A stretch of DNA of 16,889 bases from Flavobacteriales bacterium (GCA_003229235.1 QIIH01000458.1:1-16889); one strand, 5' to 3'; counted from the first letter of the stretch, positions 8,086 to 15,889 are shown. The notes: generated by a model not told the origin, from the sequence alone. Numbers and translations are program-made.

Positions 8086-8887
8086 ATGAAAACTTTAGTT
8101 GTCTTAGTACTGTGCTTCACATTAGCAGCCTGCAATCAATCTCAAAAATCAAATTCGGAAGAATTATCAGAAATAGCAGATACTGTCGAGATAGAGAATA
8201 ATGCAGCAATAGTAACCTTCCCCAAGTATATTGGATCCCTGTTTGAAGCTCATGGAGGAATTGCCCGATGGAAGACTATGAATAATCTTAGCTTCGAACT
8301 AATAAAAGAATCTGGTAACGAGGTACATTCTACCGATTTAAATTCGCGTAAAGTAAAAATCGAACACGCTAAATGGAGTATTGGCTACGACGCAGAGCAA
8401 GTTTGGTTAAATAACAAAGAAGAAGATGCATATAATGGCAATGCCCGTTTTTATCACAACTTGTACTTTTATTTTTATGCCATGCCTTTTATCGTAGCCG
8501 ATCCCGGCATTAACTATGAACAGCTGGCCAACCCTCTCGAAATTGACGGCAAAAGATATATAGGAACAAAAATTTCTTATGGCGATGGCATTGGCGATTC
8601 TCCAGAAGACGAATATATCGTGTATCGCGATATAGAAACTGGTAAAATGGCTTGGTTGGCTTATACTGTAACCTTTATGAGTGGCGAAAAGTCGGACAAT
8701 TTTAAATTTATTAACTATGCTGAGTGGCAGGAAATTAACGGTTTGTTATTGCCCAAAAAACTCACTTGGTACAATGTAGAAGATGGCAAGCCTACTACAC
8801 CCAGAAACGATAATAACGATTACCGAGGCAGTTTTAGACAACGAAATATTTGCAATGCCAGAGGGTGCTGTAGTGGTTCCAAAATAA
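8086..8887 (+). pseudogene. DUF6503-family lipoprotein, broken by a one-base frameshift
   Basis: The ATG at 8086 begins MKTLVVLVLCFTLAAC, a lipoprotein signal peptide with the lipobox L-A-A-C. An upstream ATG at 8056 in the same frame would bury the signal and is rejected. The body matches the flavobacterial DUF6503 family as I recall it (A-H-G-G-I-A-R-W near the start; K-L-T-W-Y-N-V-E-D-G-K-P near the end). After P-R-N-D-N (codon 8812-8814) the frame is wrong. Skipping the A at 8815 and reading from 8816 gives T-I-T-E-A-V-L-D-N-E-I-F-A-M-P-E, then G-A-V-V-V-P-K and a TAA at 8885-8887, which is a sensible C-terminus and a 266-residue protein. Unrepaired, translation continues in frame into the next gene. 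The cause may be a natural indel or a sequencing or assembly error. The family's function is unknown to me; the product would be a membrane-anchored envelope protein. Confidence 0.8.
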
Positions 8888-8940
8888 TAAAACAGGACGC
8901 AACCATTTTTGTTTTTTTAGTCTTAATAGAAACCATTGTT

Positions 8941-9543
8941 ATGAAGCAGCTTGTAACCCTCTTTATTGTACTCTCTATTTTTTCTTGTGAAACGGAGCCG
9001 TTAGATGGCTTTGATGAAACTGCCTCAGACGAGGCCTCTCTTGTTTTTGTGGTGCACGTCGAAGGGATAGATTTAGCTATTGCTGCAGAAAATATACGTG
9101 GCGACGAGCGTTACTGTGCTAGTGCTACTGACTCAAGACAATTAGGTTTAGTAGCAACTATTATTAATCCTGACGACTCTTTTGTTGCGATTATCATTAC
9201 AGTGGCGCCTGCGGGTATTACGACCCACAATTTAGGGGATTATGCAATAGCAGATAATTTTTGTTTTAAAGCCAGTATAACGGCCTTATTTTTTAATTCA
9301 TTGGGCGAAGAAGTAGAAAGCTACGCCTCCTTTTCTGATTATGAAGGATCAGGAATTTTAGAAATAACAGATTATACTCCTTTTGAAGAACCGTTTTCAA
9401 GTGGAGGAAATATAACAGCAACTTTTGAAGCCACTCTTGGGCTTAGAGGGCCAGATGGAACTCCTGGTGGTGGCTCATTCTATTTTTACGGCACCATAAA
9501 TAAGGTTGAATTTATTAGAGGCTGTGAATCGCCGTTTTGTTAA
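8941..9543 (+). CDS. Hypothetical lipoprotein with four extra cysteines
   Basis: I do not recognise this 200-residue protein. The ATG at 8941 begins MKQLVTLFIVLSIFSCETEP, a lipoprotein signal with Cys16 as the acylated residue, followed by an acidic spacer. The mature part is rich in beta-type and small residues and has four further cysteines (59, 108, 195, 200), enough for two disulfides; the last two close the protein as C-E-S-P-F-C. A Gly-rich stretch (G-L-R-G-P-D-G-T-P-G-G-G-S, about 167-179) precedes the last strand. It starts 53 bases after the true end of the DUF6503 gene and, because of that gene's frameshift, shares its reading frame without being one protein with it. No clear promoter lies in the gap, so it is probably co-transcribed. 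Its stop overlaps the stop of the opposing DUF2490 gene. Confidence 0.8.
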   Translation: MKQLVTLFIVLSIFSCETEPLDGFDETASDEASLVFVVHVEGIDLAIAAENIRGDERYCASATDSRQLGLVATIINPDDSFVAIIITVAPAGITTHNLGDYAIADNFCFKASITALFFNSLGEEVESYASFSDYEGSGILEITDYTPFEEPFSSGGNITATFEATLGLRGPDGTPGGGSFYFYGTINKVEFIRGCESPFC

Positions 9544-10235
9544 AAATTATGAAGCACTACCAGTTGTAATTGAGTTTTGTCAACATTATTTGTGGTTTGC
9601 CGCATGGCTCCAACTTGTATTTTCAAGTTCTTTTTAACTGCATAACCCAACGATCCAAACAATCGGTTTCTATCAAAAATCTCGACACTTCGCCCATCAC
9701 CAATGTCACGTTCGCCATTAATAAAGAGCTCGTTATAAAAACTTAAATACCAGCTTTTGGCTTCGACGGTTTTTCCTTTAAGAGGGACAGTTAAGAAGAG
9801 CGCATATCTAAAACGAGTTCTGAAATCCAGCCCGTCTACAAATCGCTGTTCGTATCTAAAGCGATGGTTAAAGGAGAGTTTACCACCTATTTTCTGAGGT
9901 AAATTTGCCTCTTGATAAATTCTATTTTCTGTCGCGGTAGCATCGCTTTCCCCAAACGCACCCGAGGTAATATGTGCATATCCCAGGGCAAGTTTTACGT
10001 CTGTATTTTTTGGCTTGTAAGTAGCGGCGCCTCTTATTAGTAGTTGTTCTAAATCTCCTATGAGATCCCAGTTTCTATATTGGACATCACCCTGTATGCC
10101 CCATTGTGATTCGTTAAATTGAGTGCTCCAAATATATATGTACCAAGCACCTAATTGATCTTCGTCTACTTGAGCCTTGCTTGTTTGAGTAAATCCTAAA
10201 AATAGAACGGTAAAAAAAAGAGTTATGTTCTTCAT
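9540..10235 (-). CDS. DUF2490-family outer-membrane-like beta protein
   Basis: This is a 231-residue exported protein of the DUF2490 family. The signal peptide MKNITLFFTVLFLGFTQTSKA is followed by Q-V-D-E-D-Q-L-G-A-W-Y, the usual family opening. The rest alternates aromatic and polar residues in short strands separated by turns (Q-Y-R-N-W-D-L, R-F-R-Y-E-Q-R-F, F-R-T-R-F-R-Y) and ends in a hydrophobic strand with a terminal phenylalanine (L-V-V-L-H-N-F), the typical signature of an outer-membrane beta-barrel inserted by BAM. No enzymatic residues are evident and the function is unknown. An intrinsic terminator lies between this gene and the amidohydrolase operon upstream, with its T-run ending only eight bases before the ATG. 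Expression therefore depends on read-through or on a promoter I could not identify. Confidence 0.88.
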   Translation of the reverse strand: MKNITLFFTVLFLGFTQTSKAQVDEDQLGAWYIYIWSTQFNESQWGIQGDVQYRNWDLIGDLEQLLIRGAATYKPKNTDVKLALGYAHITSGAFGESDATATENRIYQEANLPQKIGGKLSFNHRFRYEQRFVDGLDFRTRFRYALFLTVPLKGKTVEAKSWYLSFYNELFINGERDIGDGRSVEIFDRNRLFGSLGYAVKKNLKIQVGAMRQTTNNVDKTQLQLVVLHNF

Positions 10236-10243
10236 GATGTATT

Positions 10244-10272
10244 AAAAAAAAGGAATGCGTCTTGCACATTCC
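10244..10272 (-). terminator. Intrinsic terminator of the amidohydrolase operon
   Basis: On the minus strand GGAATG (10272-10267) and CATTCC (10257-10252) form a six-base-pair stem around a nine-base loop, followed at once by eight T residues (10251-10244). It starts 18 bases after the amidohydrolase stop codon. On the plus strand the hairpin has no following T-run, so it works in one direction only. Confidence 0.7.
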
Positions 10273-10290
10273 ATTATAAGTTTAAAATAA

Positions 10291-11589
10291 TTATTGTTTG
10301 CTGTACTTCTCGGTATAACGCTTCCAAAGTTCGGTTTGATGCGTTTCTAAAGAGAGTTTTCTGCCATCGATAAAAGCATACGTCAATAAATTGGTTCGCA
10401 TGTCTAAGGCATCCCCTTGCGATACAAAGAAAGTAGCGCTTTTACCAACAGTTAAGGTGCCATAATCGGCATCAATACCTAAGATTTTGGCATTGTTACC
10501 GGTAATAAGCTGTAAAGCTTTCTCTTTGTCTAAACCTTGTCCGGCAACCTGCCCTGCATAAAAAGGCATATTACGTGTCTGAAAATTAGACATCCGAGAA
10601 TTTTGAATTCCCACTAACAATCCTGCATCCATTAGGAGTTTAGGCAATTTGTAGTTGTGATCGTAATCATGGTCTTCCATAGATGGTTGCGCATGTGGTT
10701 GCCCAACTAAAACAGCAATATTGTTTTGCTTTAAAAAATCTGTTATTTTATGAGCGTTATACCCACCTACAATAACCATTTTTTGGATTCCCATTTCTTT
10801 ACAAAATGTCACAGCATCGATTATCTCTTTTTCGCCATTGGCAGAGACAAACAATTGCTGACTCCCGTCAAATATTCCTTGGGTTGCACTATACGCTAAG
10901 TTGTGTTCCCCACCGTTGGTTTCTGAATTTTCATAGGCTTTTGCAGTTGTAAAAAACGAACGAATCTTCTCAATATCCTTAGCATAATTGTCATTAGGTT
11001 TAAAGCCTCTTGGCTCTCCTAGCCACCAACGACCTCTTCTGAAGCTACTAGGCCATCTCATATGGATACCATCGTCTACCTTTACAGCGGCATCTTCCCA
11101 GTTCCAGGCATCTAATTGTACTATCGATGAGGTTCCGGAGATGGTTCCGCCTTGCGGAGCAATTTGAGCAATAAGCACTCCATTTGGACGCATAGACTCA
11201 ACCACTTTAGATTCGGCATTATAGGCAATCAAACTACGAATATGAGGAATCATTTCGCCAATTTCGTCTTGATCGTTACTTGCTCTAACAGCATCTACCT
11301 CGACCAGTCCTAACGATTTAGCTGGTGCAATTATACCCGGATAAATATGCTGACCTGAAGCATCAACGACAGTTCCTGCCGTAACAGTACTGGCATCGCC
11401 AATGGCGGTGATTTTTCCGTTTTCGAAAACAATGGTTGCGTTGTTTATAACAGTCCCATCACCAATATGTGCGGTGACTCTAGTGATAGACATGGCTGTG
11501 GTCTGATTGGGTGCTGGTGTTTGCTGTGCAAATGCGCTTAACCCTACTAATAATACAAGAACGATACTTAAATTTATATACTTTTTCAT
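10291..11589 (-). CDS. Secreted amidohydrolase-like protein lacking the metal-binding HxH
   Basis: I chose the ATG at 11589 (MKKYINLSIVLVLLVGLSAFAQ, a clean signal peptide), giving 432 residues; an adjacent in-frame ATG at 11592 would add one. The frame is open further upstream but that part lies inside the preceding gene. The fold is that of imidazolonepropionase-like amidohydrolases: an N-terminal beta-sandwich (V-T-A-H-I-G-D-G-T-V-I-N-N-A-T-I-V-F-E-N), a barrel, and the closing G-T-L-T-V-G-K-S-A-T-F-F-V strand. Where the family has P-G-I-I-D-x-H-x-H this protein reads P-G-I-I-A-P-A-K-S (84-92), so Asp and both His are lost. The late S-D metal-ligand motif is also replaced (V-G-I-Q-N-S-R-M). 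It is therefore probably not a classical metal-dependent hydrolase and may be a non-catalytic partner. It starts seven or ten bases after the large amidohydrolase gene and must be co-transcribed with it. Confidence 0.88.
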   Translation of the reverse strand: MKKYINLSIVLVLLVGLSAFAQQTPAPNQTTAMSITRVTAHIGDGTVINNATIVFENGKITAIGDASTVTAGTVVDASGQHIYPGIIAPAKSLGLVEVDAVRASNDQDEIGEMIPHIRSLIAYNAESKVVESMRPNGVLIAQIAPQGGTISGTSSIVQLDAWNWEDAAVKVDDGIHMRWPSSFRRGRWWLGEPRGFKPNDNYAKDIEKIRSFFTTAKAYENSETNGGEHNLAYSATQGIFDGSQQLFVSANGEKEIIDAVTFCKEMGIQKMVIVGGYNAHKITDFLKQNNIAVLVGQPHAQPSMEDHDYDHNYKLPKLLMDAGLLVGIQNSRMSNFQTRNMPFYAGQVAGQGLDKEKALQLITGNNAKILGIDADYGTLTVGKSATFFVSQGDALDMRTNLLTYAFIDGRKLSLETHQTELWKRYTEKYSKQ

Positions 11590-11599
11590 CATCTGTAAA

Positions 11600-14563
11600 T
11601 TAAAGGGTTTCACATGTGAATACTTGTTTCGGGCGACCACTCGGCGGGCGTTTTTTGCCGCCATCACCACCTTTGTCTTTCATCATCATTTTTACAAGGG
11701 TGTTGCGTTCTTGCTTGATAGTCGCTCTCATCTGCTTATCTTTTTCTAAGTCAAAAAACAAAGCACCTTCAATAAATGTCTTTTCGGCTTTAGCATATAT
11801 AGATAAAGGGTTGTCGTTCCACAGAACTAAATCTGCATCTTTACCCACTTTAATACTCCCTACTCGATCGTCTAAATGCAACAGCTTGGCAGGATTGATA
11901 GTAACCATCTTCCATGCTTGTTCTTCGCTCATGCCACCATACTTAACGGTTTTAGCAGCTTCTTGATTAAGACGTCTAGACATTTCTCCGTCGTCACTAT
12001 TTATTGCTACAGTAACACCTTGATTGGTCATAATGGCTGCATTATAAGGAATGGCATCGTTTACCTCAAACTTATAGGCCCACCAGTCACTAAAAGTTGA
12101 ACCTCCAACCCCGTGTTCTACCATTTTATCGGCAACTTTATAGCCTTCTAAGATGTGAGTAAAAGTGTTTACTCTAAAGTCGAACTTCTCTGCCACTTTC
12201 ATGAGCATATTAATTTCGCTCTGAACATAAGAGTGACAACTAATAAAACGTTCGCTTTTAAGAATTTCGGATAAGGTTTCCATCTCTAAATCGTAGCGAA
12301 AGGTACCTCCAGCTTGTTTGCTTTGCTCATATTCTTGTGCGCGAGTAAAATAATCGATAAACATTTGTTCTACACCCATACGCGTTTGTGGGAATCTGCT
12401 AAAACTTGTCCAGTTAGATTGTTTTACGTTTTCACCTAAAGCAAATTTTATAAACTTAGGAGAATCTTGATAAATCATATTATCGGCGCTTTCTCCCCAT
12501 TTGAGCTTGATAATTGCAGATCTACCTCCAATTGGATTTGCAGAGCCATGCAAGATTTGGATAGAAGTTACTCCGCCAGCAAGATTTCTGTAAATGCCAA
12601 TATCTTCTGGATCGACAACATCTTCGATTGTAACTTCGGCCGAAGAGTTATGACCCCCCTCGTTAATTGCCAAAGCAGCAATATGAGAATGTTCGTCAAT
12701 TATTCCAGCGGTTAGGTGTTTGCCCGTGGCATCAATAACCGTTGCATTATCTGCACTCAGATTAATACCAATTTTGGAAATTTTACCGTTCACTACTAGC
12801 ACATCGGTTTCTGTTAAAGTGCCTTGTTCTTCGCTAGTCCATACCGTTGCATTTCTGAACAGTATATTTTTAGAGCTTGGAATTGTCTTATAACCATATC
12901 CAATATTAGGATAGGTCATAGCTACAACTTCTGGCGCATCTTCTTCTTCTTCTTCTTCTTCTTCTTCTTCTTCTTCTTTTGCATCTCCTGTTCTAGTAGC
13001 ACTAAACTGTTGCTCGGTTCCAGATGGAGTAATTAGTTTACCAGACAGATTATTAGAAGATTTATTTACAACAGCCGTCATACGGGTTACATCTTTTGTA
13101 GCTTCGTCTGTCATTCCGAGTACAATCCATCCTTCTTTATAAGATAGTGTAGCTGGATACTTTGTTTCGCCTAGCTTGATTTCTGCTTTAGGTTTTGCCA
13201 TGTCGCCAGTAATGTCCATAGTATAGGTTTTACCAGCAGCGGTCAAATTATAGGTGCCGCGAATATCTTTTACACTCATATCGTTTATCACACTTTTTTG
13301 CCCTGAAGTCCAATTCTCATACAAGGTTGTTCCGTCTTCAAAAATATCGCCAGAAGTAATCAAAAAGTTTGCATAGGCTCCTTTTCGTAAAGTACCTAGT
13401 ACATCAGACTTTCCTAAAACAGACGCCGGAACAGTAGTTAAGGCCTCCAGTGCTTTGGTTTTGTCTAAACCATGTTGAATAGCCTTGATAAGCTTGGCTT
13501 TAAAGGCAGAAAGAGACTTTAGCTCATGCGTGGTAAGCGCAAAGCGGATTCCGTTATCTGCCATCGCTTTAGGATTGCTAGGTGCTTGGTTCCAGTTACG
13601 CATATCTGCCAACGAAATATAATCTGTCATATATGGGTTAGAAACATCGTATGCATCCGGAAAGTTGATGGGTAATATATAGGTAGCATTAGTTGCTTTA
13701 ATATCTTGAATGCGTTCGTACTCGTCTCCACCTCCTACAATTACATATTGAATCCCAAACTGATCGCCAATTTTATCGGCGCGAATGTCGTTTCCTTTAT
13801 TGCCTGCATCAAAAATCTTTGTGATACCTTTATTAGTAATCATGGCATCTAATGCTCTGTCTTTAGTTGTAGAGCCTCCTGCTGTATACCAGATTAAATC
13901 ATGATTTACTTGTCTTAAAAGAGCCATTGATCCCATAAGAGAACCTGGGTAAGATTGACGACTTGCAACACTTTTAGAAAATGAAAAGTGATCTGTAGAC
14001 GAAGCGTCTAGAATACGGTTAGAATCGTCGCCACTTTCGCGAAGGCTTACCAAAATTCCCGTCCCTTGAGAAATTCCGTCTTGACGACTAGCGTTTACTA
14101 CTCCAAATCCTGCTTTCCTGAACTCTGTAGCTTTTTTAGAGTCAAACTTAAATGCATCGATCGCATTAAAGTCTGGCATAATATGGTCGTTCCAATAAAA
14201 GCCTTCTCGTGTAGCGCTATATTGTGGCGACCGCCCGTTACCTTGAGCTCGTTTTGCTTTTGTTACCCCGAAATCTGTATACAAATCAATAAAGGAAGGA
14301 TAAATGGTTTTCCCTTCAAGATCTATCACAACAGAACCGTTGGGTATCTGAATGTTTTTTCCAACATTTACAACCTTACCGTCTCTAATTACCAGAGATG
14401 CCTTTGTTATCACTTCTGTTGGGGAGATATAAATTGTCGCGTTGGTAAAGCTCGTATAGGGCTTAGACGTTTCTTTTACCCCATCATTAACAGGATAATA
14501 ATCTTGCGCAAATAGGCTTTGGCCCATTATTAGCGCAAGAAACACTAAAAAGTATTTATTCAT
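11600..14563 (-). CDS. Two-domain secreted amidohydrolase (987 aa)
   Basis: A signal peptide (MNKYFLVFLALIMGQSLFAQ) is followed by two amidohydrolase-like halves. The N-terminal half (about 35-410) has the fold landmarks but reads P-S-F-I-D-L-Y-T-D-F-G at 89-99, with Tyr95 and Asp97 where HxH should be. A beta-rich insert (about 430-525) and a run of 12 glutamates (530-541) lead into the C-terminal half (about 560-940). There the site looks complete: H625 and H627 in D-E-H-S-H, H777 in S-C-H-S-Y, H803 in F-T-H-I, D857 in N-S-D-D-G-E, with K714 in G-E-N-V-K a possible bridging lysine. It ends in a basic Gly/Lys-rich tail. Substrate unknown; hydrolysis of a cyclic amide or peptide-like compound in the periplasm or outside the cell is inference. 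It leads the operon with the 432-residue amidohydrolase-like gene, and a TACATTTG promoter box lies upstream. Confidence 0.92.
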   Translation of the reverse strand: MNKYFLVFLALIMGQSLFAQDYYPVNDGVKETSKPYTSFTNATIYISPTEVITKASLVIRDGKVVNVGKNIQIPNGSVVIDLEGKTIYPSFIDLYTDFGVTKAKRAQGNGRSPQYSATREGFYWNDHIMPDFNAIDAFKFDSKKATEFRKAGFGVVNASRQDGISQGTGILVSLRESGDDSNRILDASSTDHFSFSKSVASRQSYPGSLMGSMALLRQVNHDLIWYTAGGSTTKDRALDAMITNKGITKIFDAGNKGNDIRADKIGDQFGIQYVIVGGGDEYERIQDIKATNATYILPINFPDAYDVSNPYMTDYISLADMRNWNQAPSNPKAMADNGIRFALTTHELKSLSAFKAKLIKAIQHGLDKTKALEALTTVPASVLGKSDVLGTLRKGAYANFLITSGDIFEDGTTLYENWTSGQKSVINDMSVKDIRGTYNLTAAGKTYTMDITGDMAKPKAEIKLGETKYPATLSYKEGWIVLGMTDEATKDVTRMTAVVNKSSNNLSGKLITPSGTEQQFSATRTGDAKEEEEEEEEEEEEDAPEVVAMTYPNIGYGYKTIPSSKNILFRNATVWTSEEQGTLTETDVLVVNGKISKIGINLSADNATVIDATGKHLTAGIIDEHSHIAALAINEGGHNSSAEVTIEDVVDPEDIGIYRNLAGGVTSIQILHGSANPIGGRSAIIKLKWGESADNMIYQDSPKFIKFALGENVKQSNWTSFSRFPQTRMGVEQMFIDYFTRAQEYEQSKQAGGTFRYDLEMETLSEILKSERFISCHSYVQSEINMLMKVAEKFDFRVNTFTHILEGYKVADKMVEHGVGGSTFSDWWAYKFEVNDAIPYNAAIMTNQGVTVAINSDDGEMSRRLNQEAAKTVKYGGMSEEQAWKMVTINPAKLLHLDDRVGSIKVGKDADLVLWNDNPLSIYAKAEKTFIEGALFFDLEKDKQMRATIKQERNTLVKMMMKDKGGDGGKKRPPSGRPKQVFTCETL
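12941..12976 (-). repeat. (GAA)12 trinucleotide tract encoding 12 glutamates
   Basis: Twelve consecutive GAA codons on the minus strand (TTC repeats on the plus strand) encode residues 530-541 of the large amidohydrolase. All codons are identical, with no GAG interruption. The tract lies in the linker between the two amidohydrolase halves, so whole-repeat slippage would change linker length without breaking the frame. Confidence 0.95.
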
Positions 14564-14632
14564 TTTAAGTGGTTTTCTTTTTACAGATACAGTTGTTTAG
14601 AGCTTTCTGAAAGAGCTCATGTAGTGAACAAA

Positions 14633-14640
14633 CAAATGTA
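14633..14640 (-). promoter_or_regulatory. Candidate -7 box for the amidohydrolase operon
   Basis: The minus strand reads TACATTTG, an exact match to the Bacteroidota TAnnTTTG element, 69 bases before the ATG at 14563. A start 5-7 bases downstream gives a leader of about 60 bases, which contains an imperfect inverted repeat (GAGCT...AGCTC at 14601-14619). No good TTTG -33 element is seen. The rest of the 171-base gap (14564-14734) shows nothing recognisable. Confidence 0.5.
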
Positions 14641-14734
14641 TTTTTCAAAAATGGTTGGTTTAGACTCTAAATATACTAAGCATTGGAGTTGCCTGCCTAA
14701 TTATAACACTTTTTTAACAGCTAGATACTTGAAT

Positions 14735-15802
14735 TTAAAGCTCGTTTTTTTCAGAATAATTAACTGCGAGGGCTACCATATAACTGTAGCTCATTATTCC
14801 TTTGGATTGATTGTTGGCTTTTAAAAAATTATCCCAAAATATTTTAGACAAATCTTCGAATGGGTTATTGTAGCGCTGCCAAAATTCGCGCATCTCTTTA
14901 TAGCTCTCTAAAATCCCTGGATTAACTCTGGTTACTATTTCGTGGTATGCTTCCATATCACGGCGCGCTACTTCGTTTATACAATAGCGCAACAAGAAGA
15001 TATAACCGCTGTATTTTATATAATCATCTGGGTTGTGAATGGTTGCCAAAGCAGCAATAAAATTAGCTTCATTCTCTGCAGCATAGCCCAGCTGATGTGC
15101 TTGCTCATGGCAACTCACAACTGCGAATTTATAAGATTTTATCAAGTTGTTTACCTGAGCTTCTCCTGTTAACGGATTGTAGTATCCACTGTAACCCATA
15201 TAGGTAAGGCCAAGACTTAATCCAGAGTTTTTTAAACTCTTTGGCGAATAACTAAATGCAGGAAACTTTTCGCTCAATACTTCATAACCGTCTGTGGAGC
15301 GTTTAAAGATTTCTTTATTAGAATAGGGGATATCAATCTTGACAGAATCTGCATAGCCTAGTTCGCGATGTATGCGGTTAGATTTATCGATCAAATCATT
15401 GGTAAGTGTAAGCAATTGCTCGGTAGTGTACGATTTTTCTAATGCCAAGGTCTCGTGTAATGGCATTCTATAATAATTTATTCCCCAGAGAAGATTAAAC
15501 ATCAAATATGCCAAAGACAAGGTGGCACTAATATCTAAAAAGAATAAAACAGGATTTGTTTTTAAACGCTTTACATTATTATAGAGCCAACGCAGCGCAA
15601 GCGAAATCAACCCTAAATAAATTATATCGCCAACAGAAAATGGAATCCATCCAAATGCATACCTACTTAATTTTGAGATAAATGGGAAAATTCCTAGGCT
15701 GTAATAGGTTTCGACAAATTGTGGGTACCCACGTAAAATCCTCAGACCAAAAATCTGAACGACCAACAAGAGGGCTAAAATAAGCTTGGTTTTATGGCGC
15801 AC
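14735..15802 (-). CDS. DUF3810-family membrane protein with HExxH motif
   Basis: This is a 355-residue protein of the DUF3810 family. The start is GTG at 15802 (M-R-H-K-T-K-L); no ATG nearby would keep the conserved N-terminus. Hydrophobic membrane segments lie at about residues 7-23, 56-72 and 86-108, with the family segment F-G-W-I-P-F-S-V-G-D-I-I-Y between the first two. The C-terminal domain carries S-C-H-E-Q-A-H-Q-L-G-Y-A-A-E-N-E-A-N, with H232, E233 and H236 as a zinc-protease HExxH and E243 or E245 a likely third ligand, resembling gluzincin peptidases. A membrane-anchored metallopeptidase is a reasonable inference but the family is not characterised to my knowledge. It faces away from the dipeptidase gene across an 87-base divergent gap. 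Confidence 0.88.
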   Translation of the reverse strand: MRHKTKLILALLLVVQIFGLRILRGYPQFVETYYSLGIFPFISKLSRYAFGWIPFSVGDIIYLGLISLALRWLYNNVKRLKTNPVLFFLDISATLSLAYLMFNLLWGINYYRMPLHETLALEKSYTTEQLLTLTNDLIDKSNRIHRELGYADSVKIDIPYSNKEIFKRSTDGYEVLSEKFPAFSYSPKSLKNSGLSLGLTYMGYSGYYNPLTGEAQVNNLIKSYKFAVVSCHEQAHQLGYAAENEANFIAALATIHNPDDYIKYSGYIFLLRYCINEVARRDMEAYHEIVTRVNPGILESYKEMREFWQRYNNPFEDLSKIFWDNFLKANNQSKGIMSYSYMVALAVNYSEKNEL

Positions 15803-15838
15803 TCTTCAAACTTACAAACTAATTCTTTGAATCAGAAA

Positions 15839-15869
15839 TTTTACAACCATCATATATTGGTTACTTTTG
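15839..15869 (+). promoter_or_regulatory. Candidate promoter of the dipeptidase gene
   Basis: TACTTTTG at 15862-15869 is an exact TAnnTTTG -7 match. A TTTT at 15839-15842, 19 bases upstream, sits at the -33 position but is only a partial TTTG. A start about six bases after the -7 box gives a leader of roughly 15 AT-rich bases before the ATG at 15890, with no Shine-Dalgarno sequence. Confidence 0.5.
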
Positions 15870-15889
15870 CAAGGTCAAAAATTAAACTT

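Noticed and set aside
8806..8824. Programmed +1 frameshift site in the DUF6503 gene
   Set aside because: No in-frame stop, slippery run or stimulating structure is visible at the site, and normal decoding would not yield a separate product; an indel or read error is simpler.
8056..9543. A single continuous 495-codon gene
   Set aside because: It combines two lipoprotein signal peptides and an atypical junction; dropping one base at 8815 restores a sensible end to the first gene.
11593..11670. N-terminal extension of the 432-residue amidohydrolase (M-V-M-A-A-K-N...)
   Set aside because: It lies inside the coding end of the upstream gene and would bury the signal peptide; the ATG at 11589 or 11592 follows the upstream stop by a normal distance.
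12824..13036. Plus-strand open frame with a long phenylalanine run
   Set aside because: It is the antisense shadow of the GAA repeat in the large amidohydrolase gene.
14564..14734. Small RNA or small gene in the longest gap
   Set aside because: No convincing start, frame or stable structure was found apart from the amidohydrolase promoter box and a weak inverted repeat.
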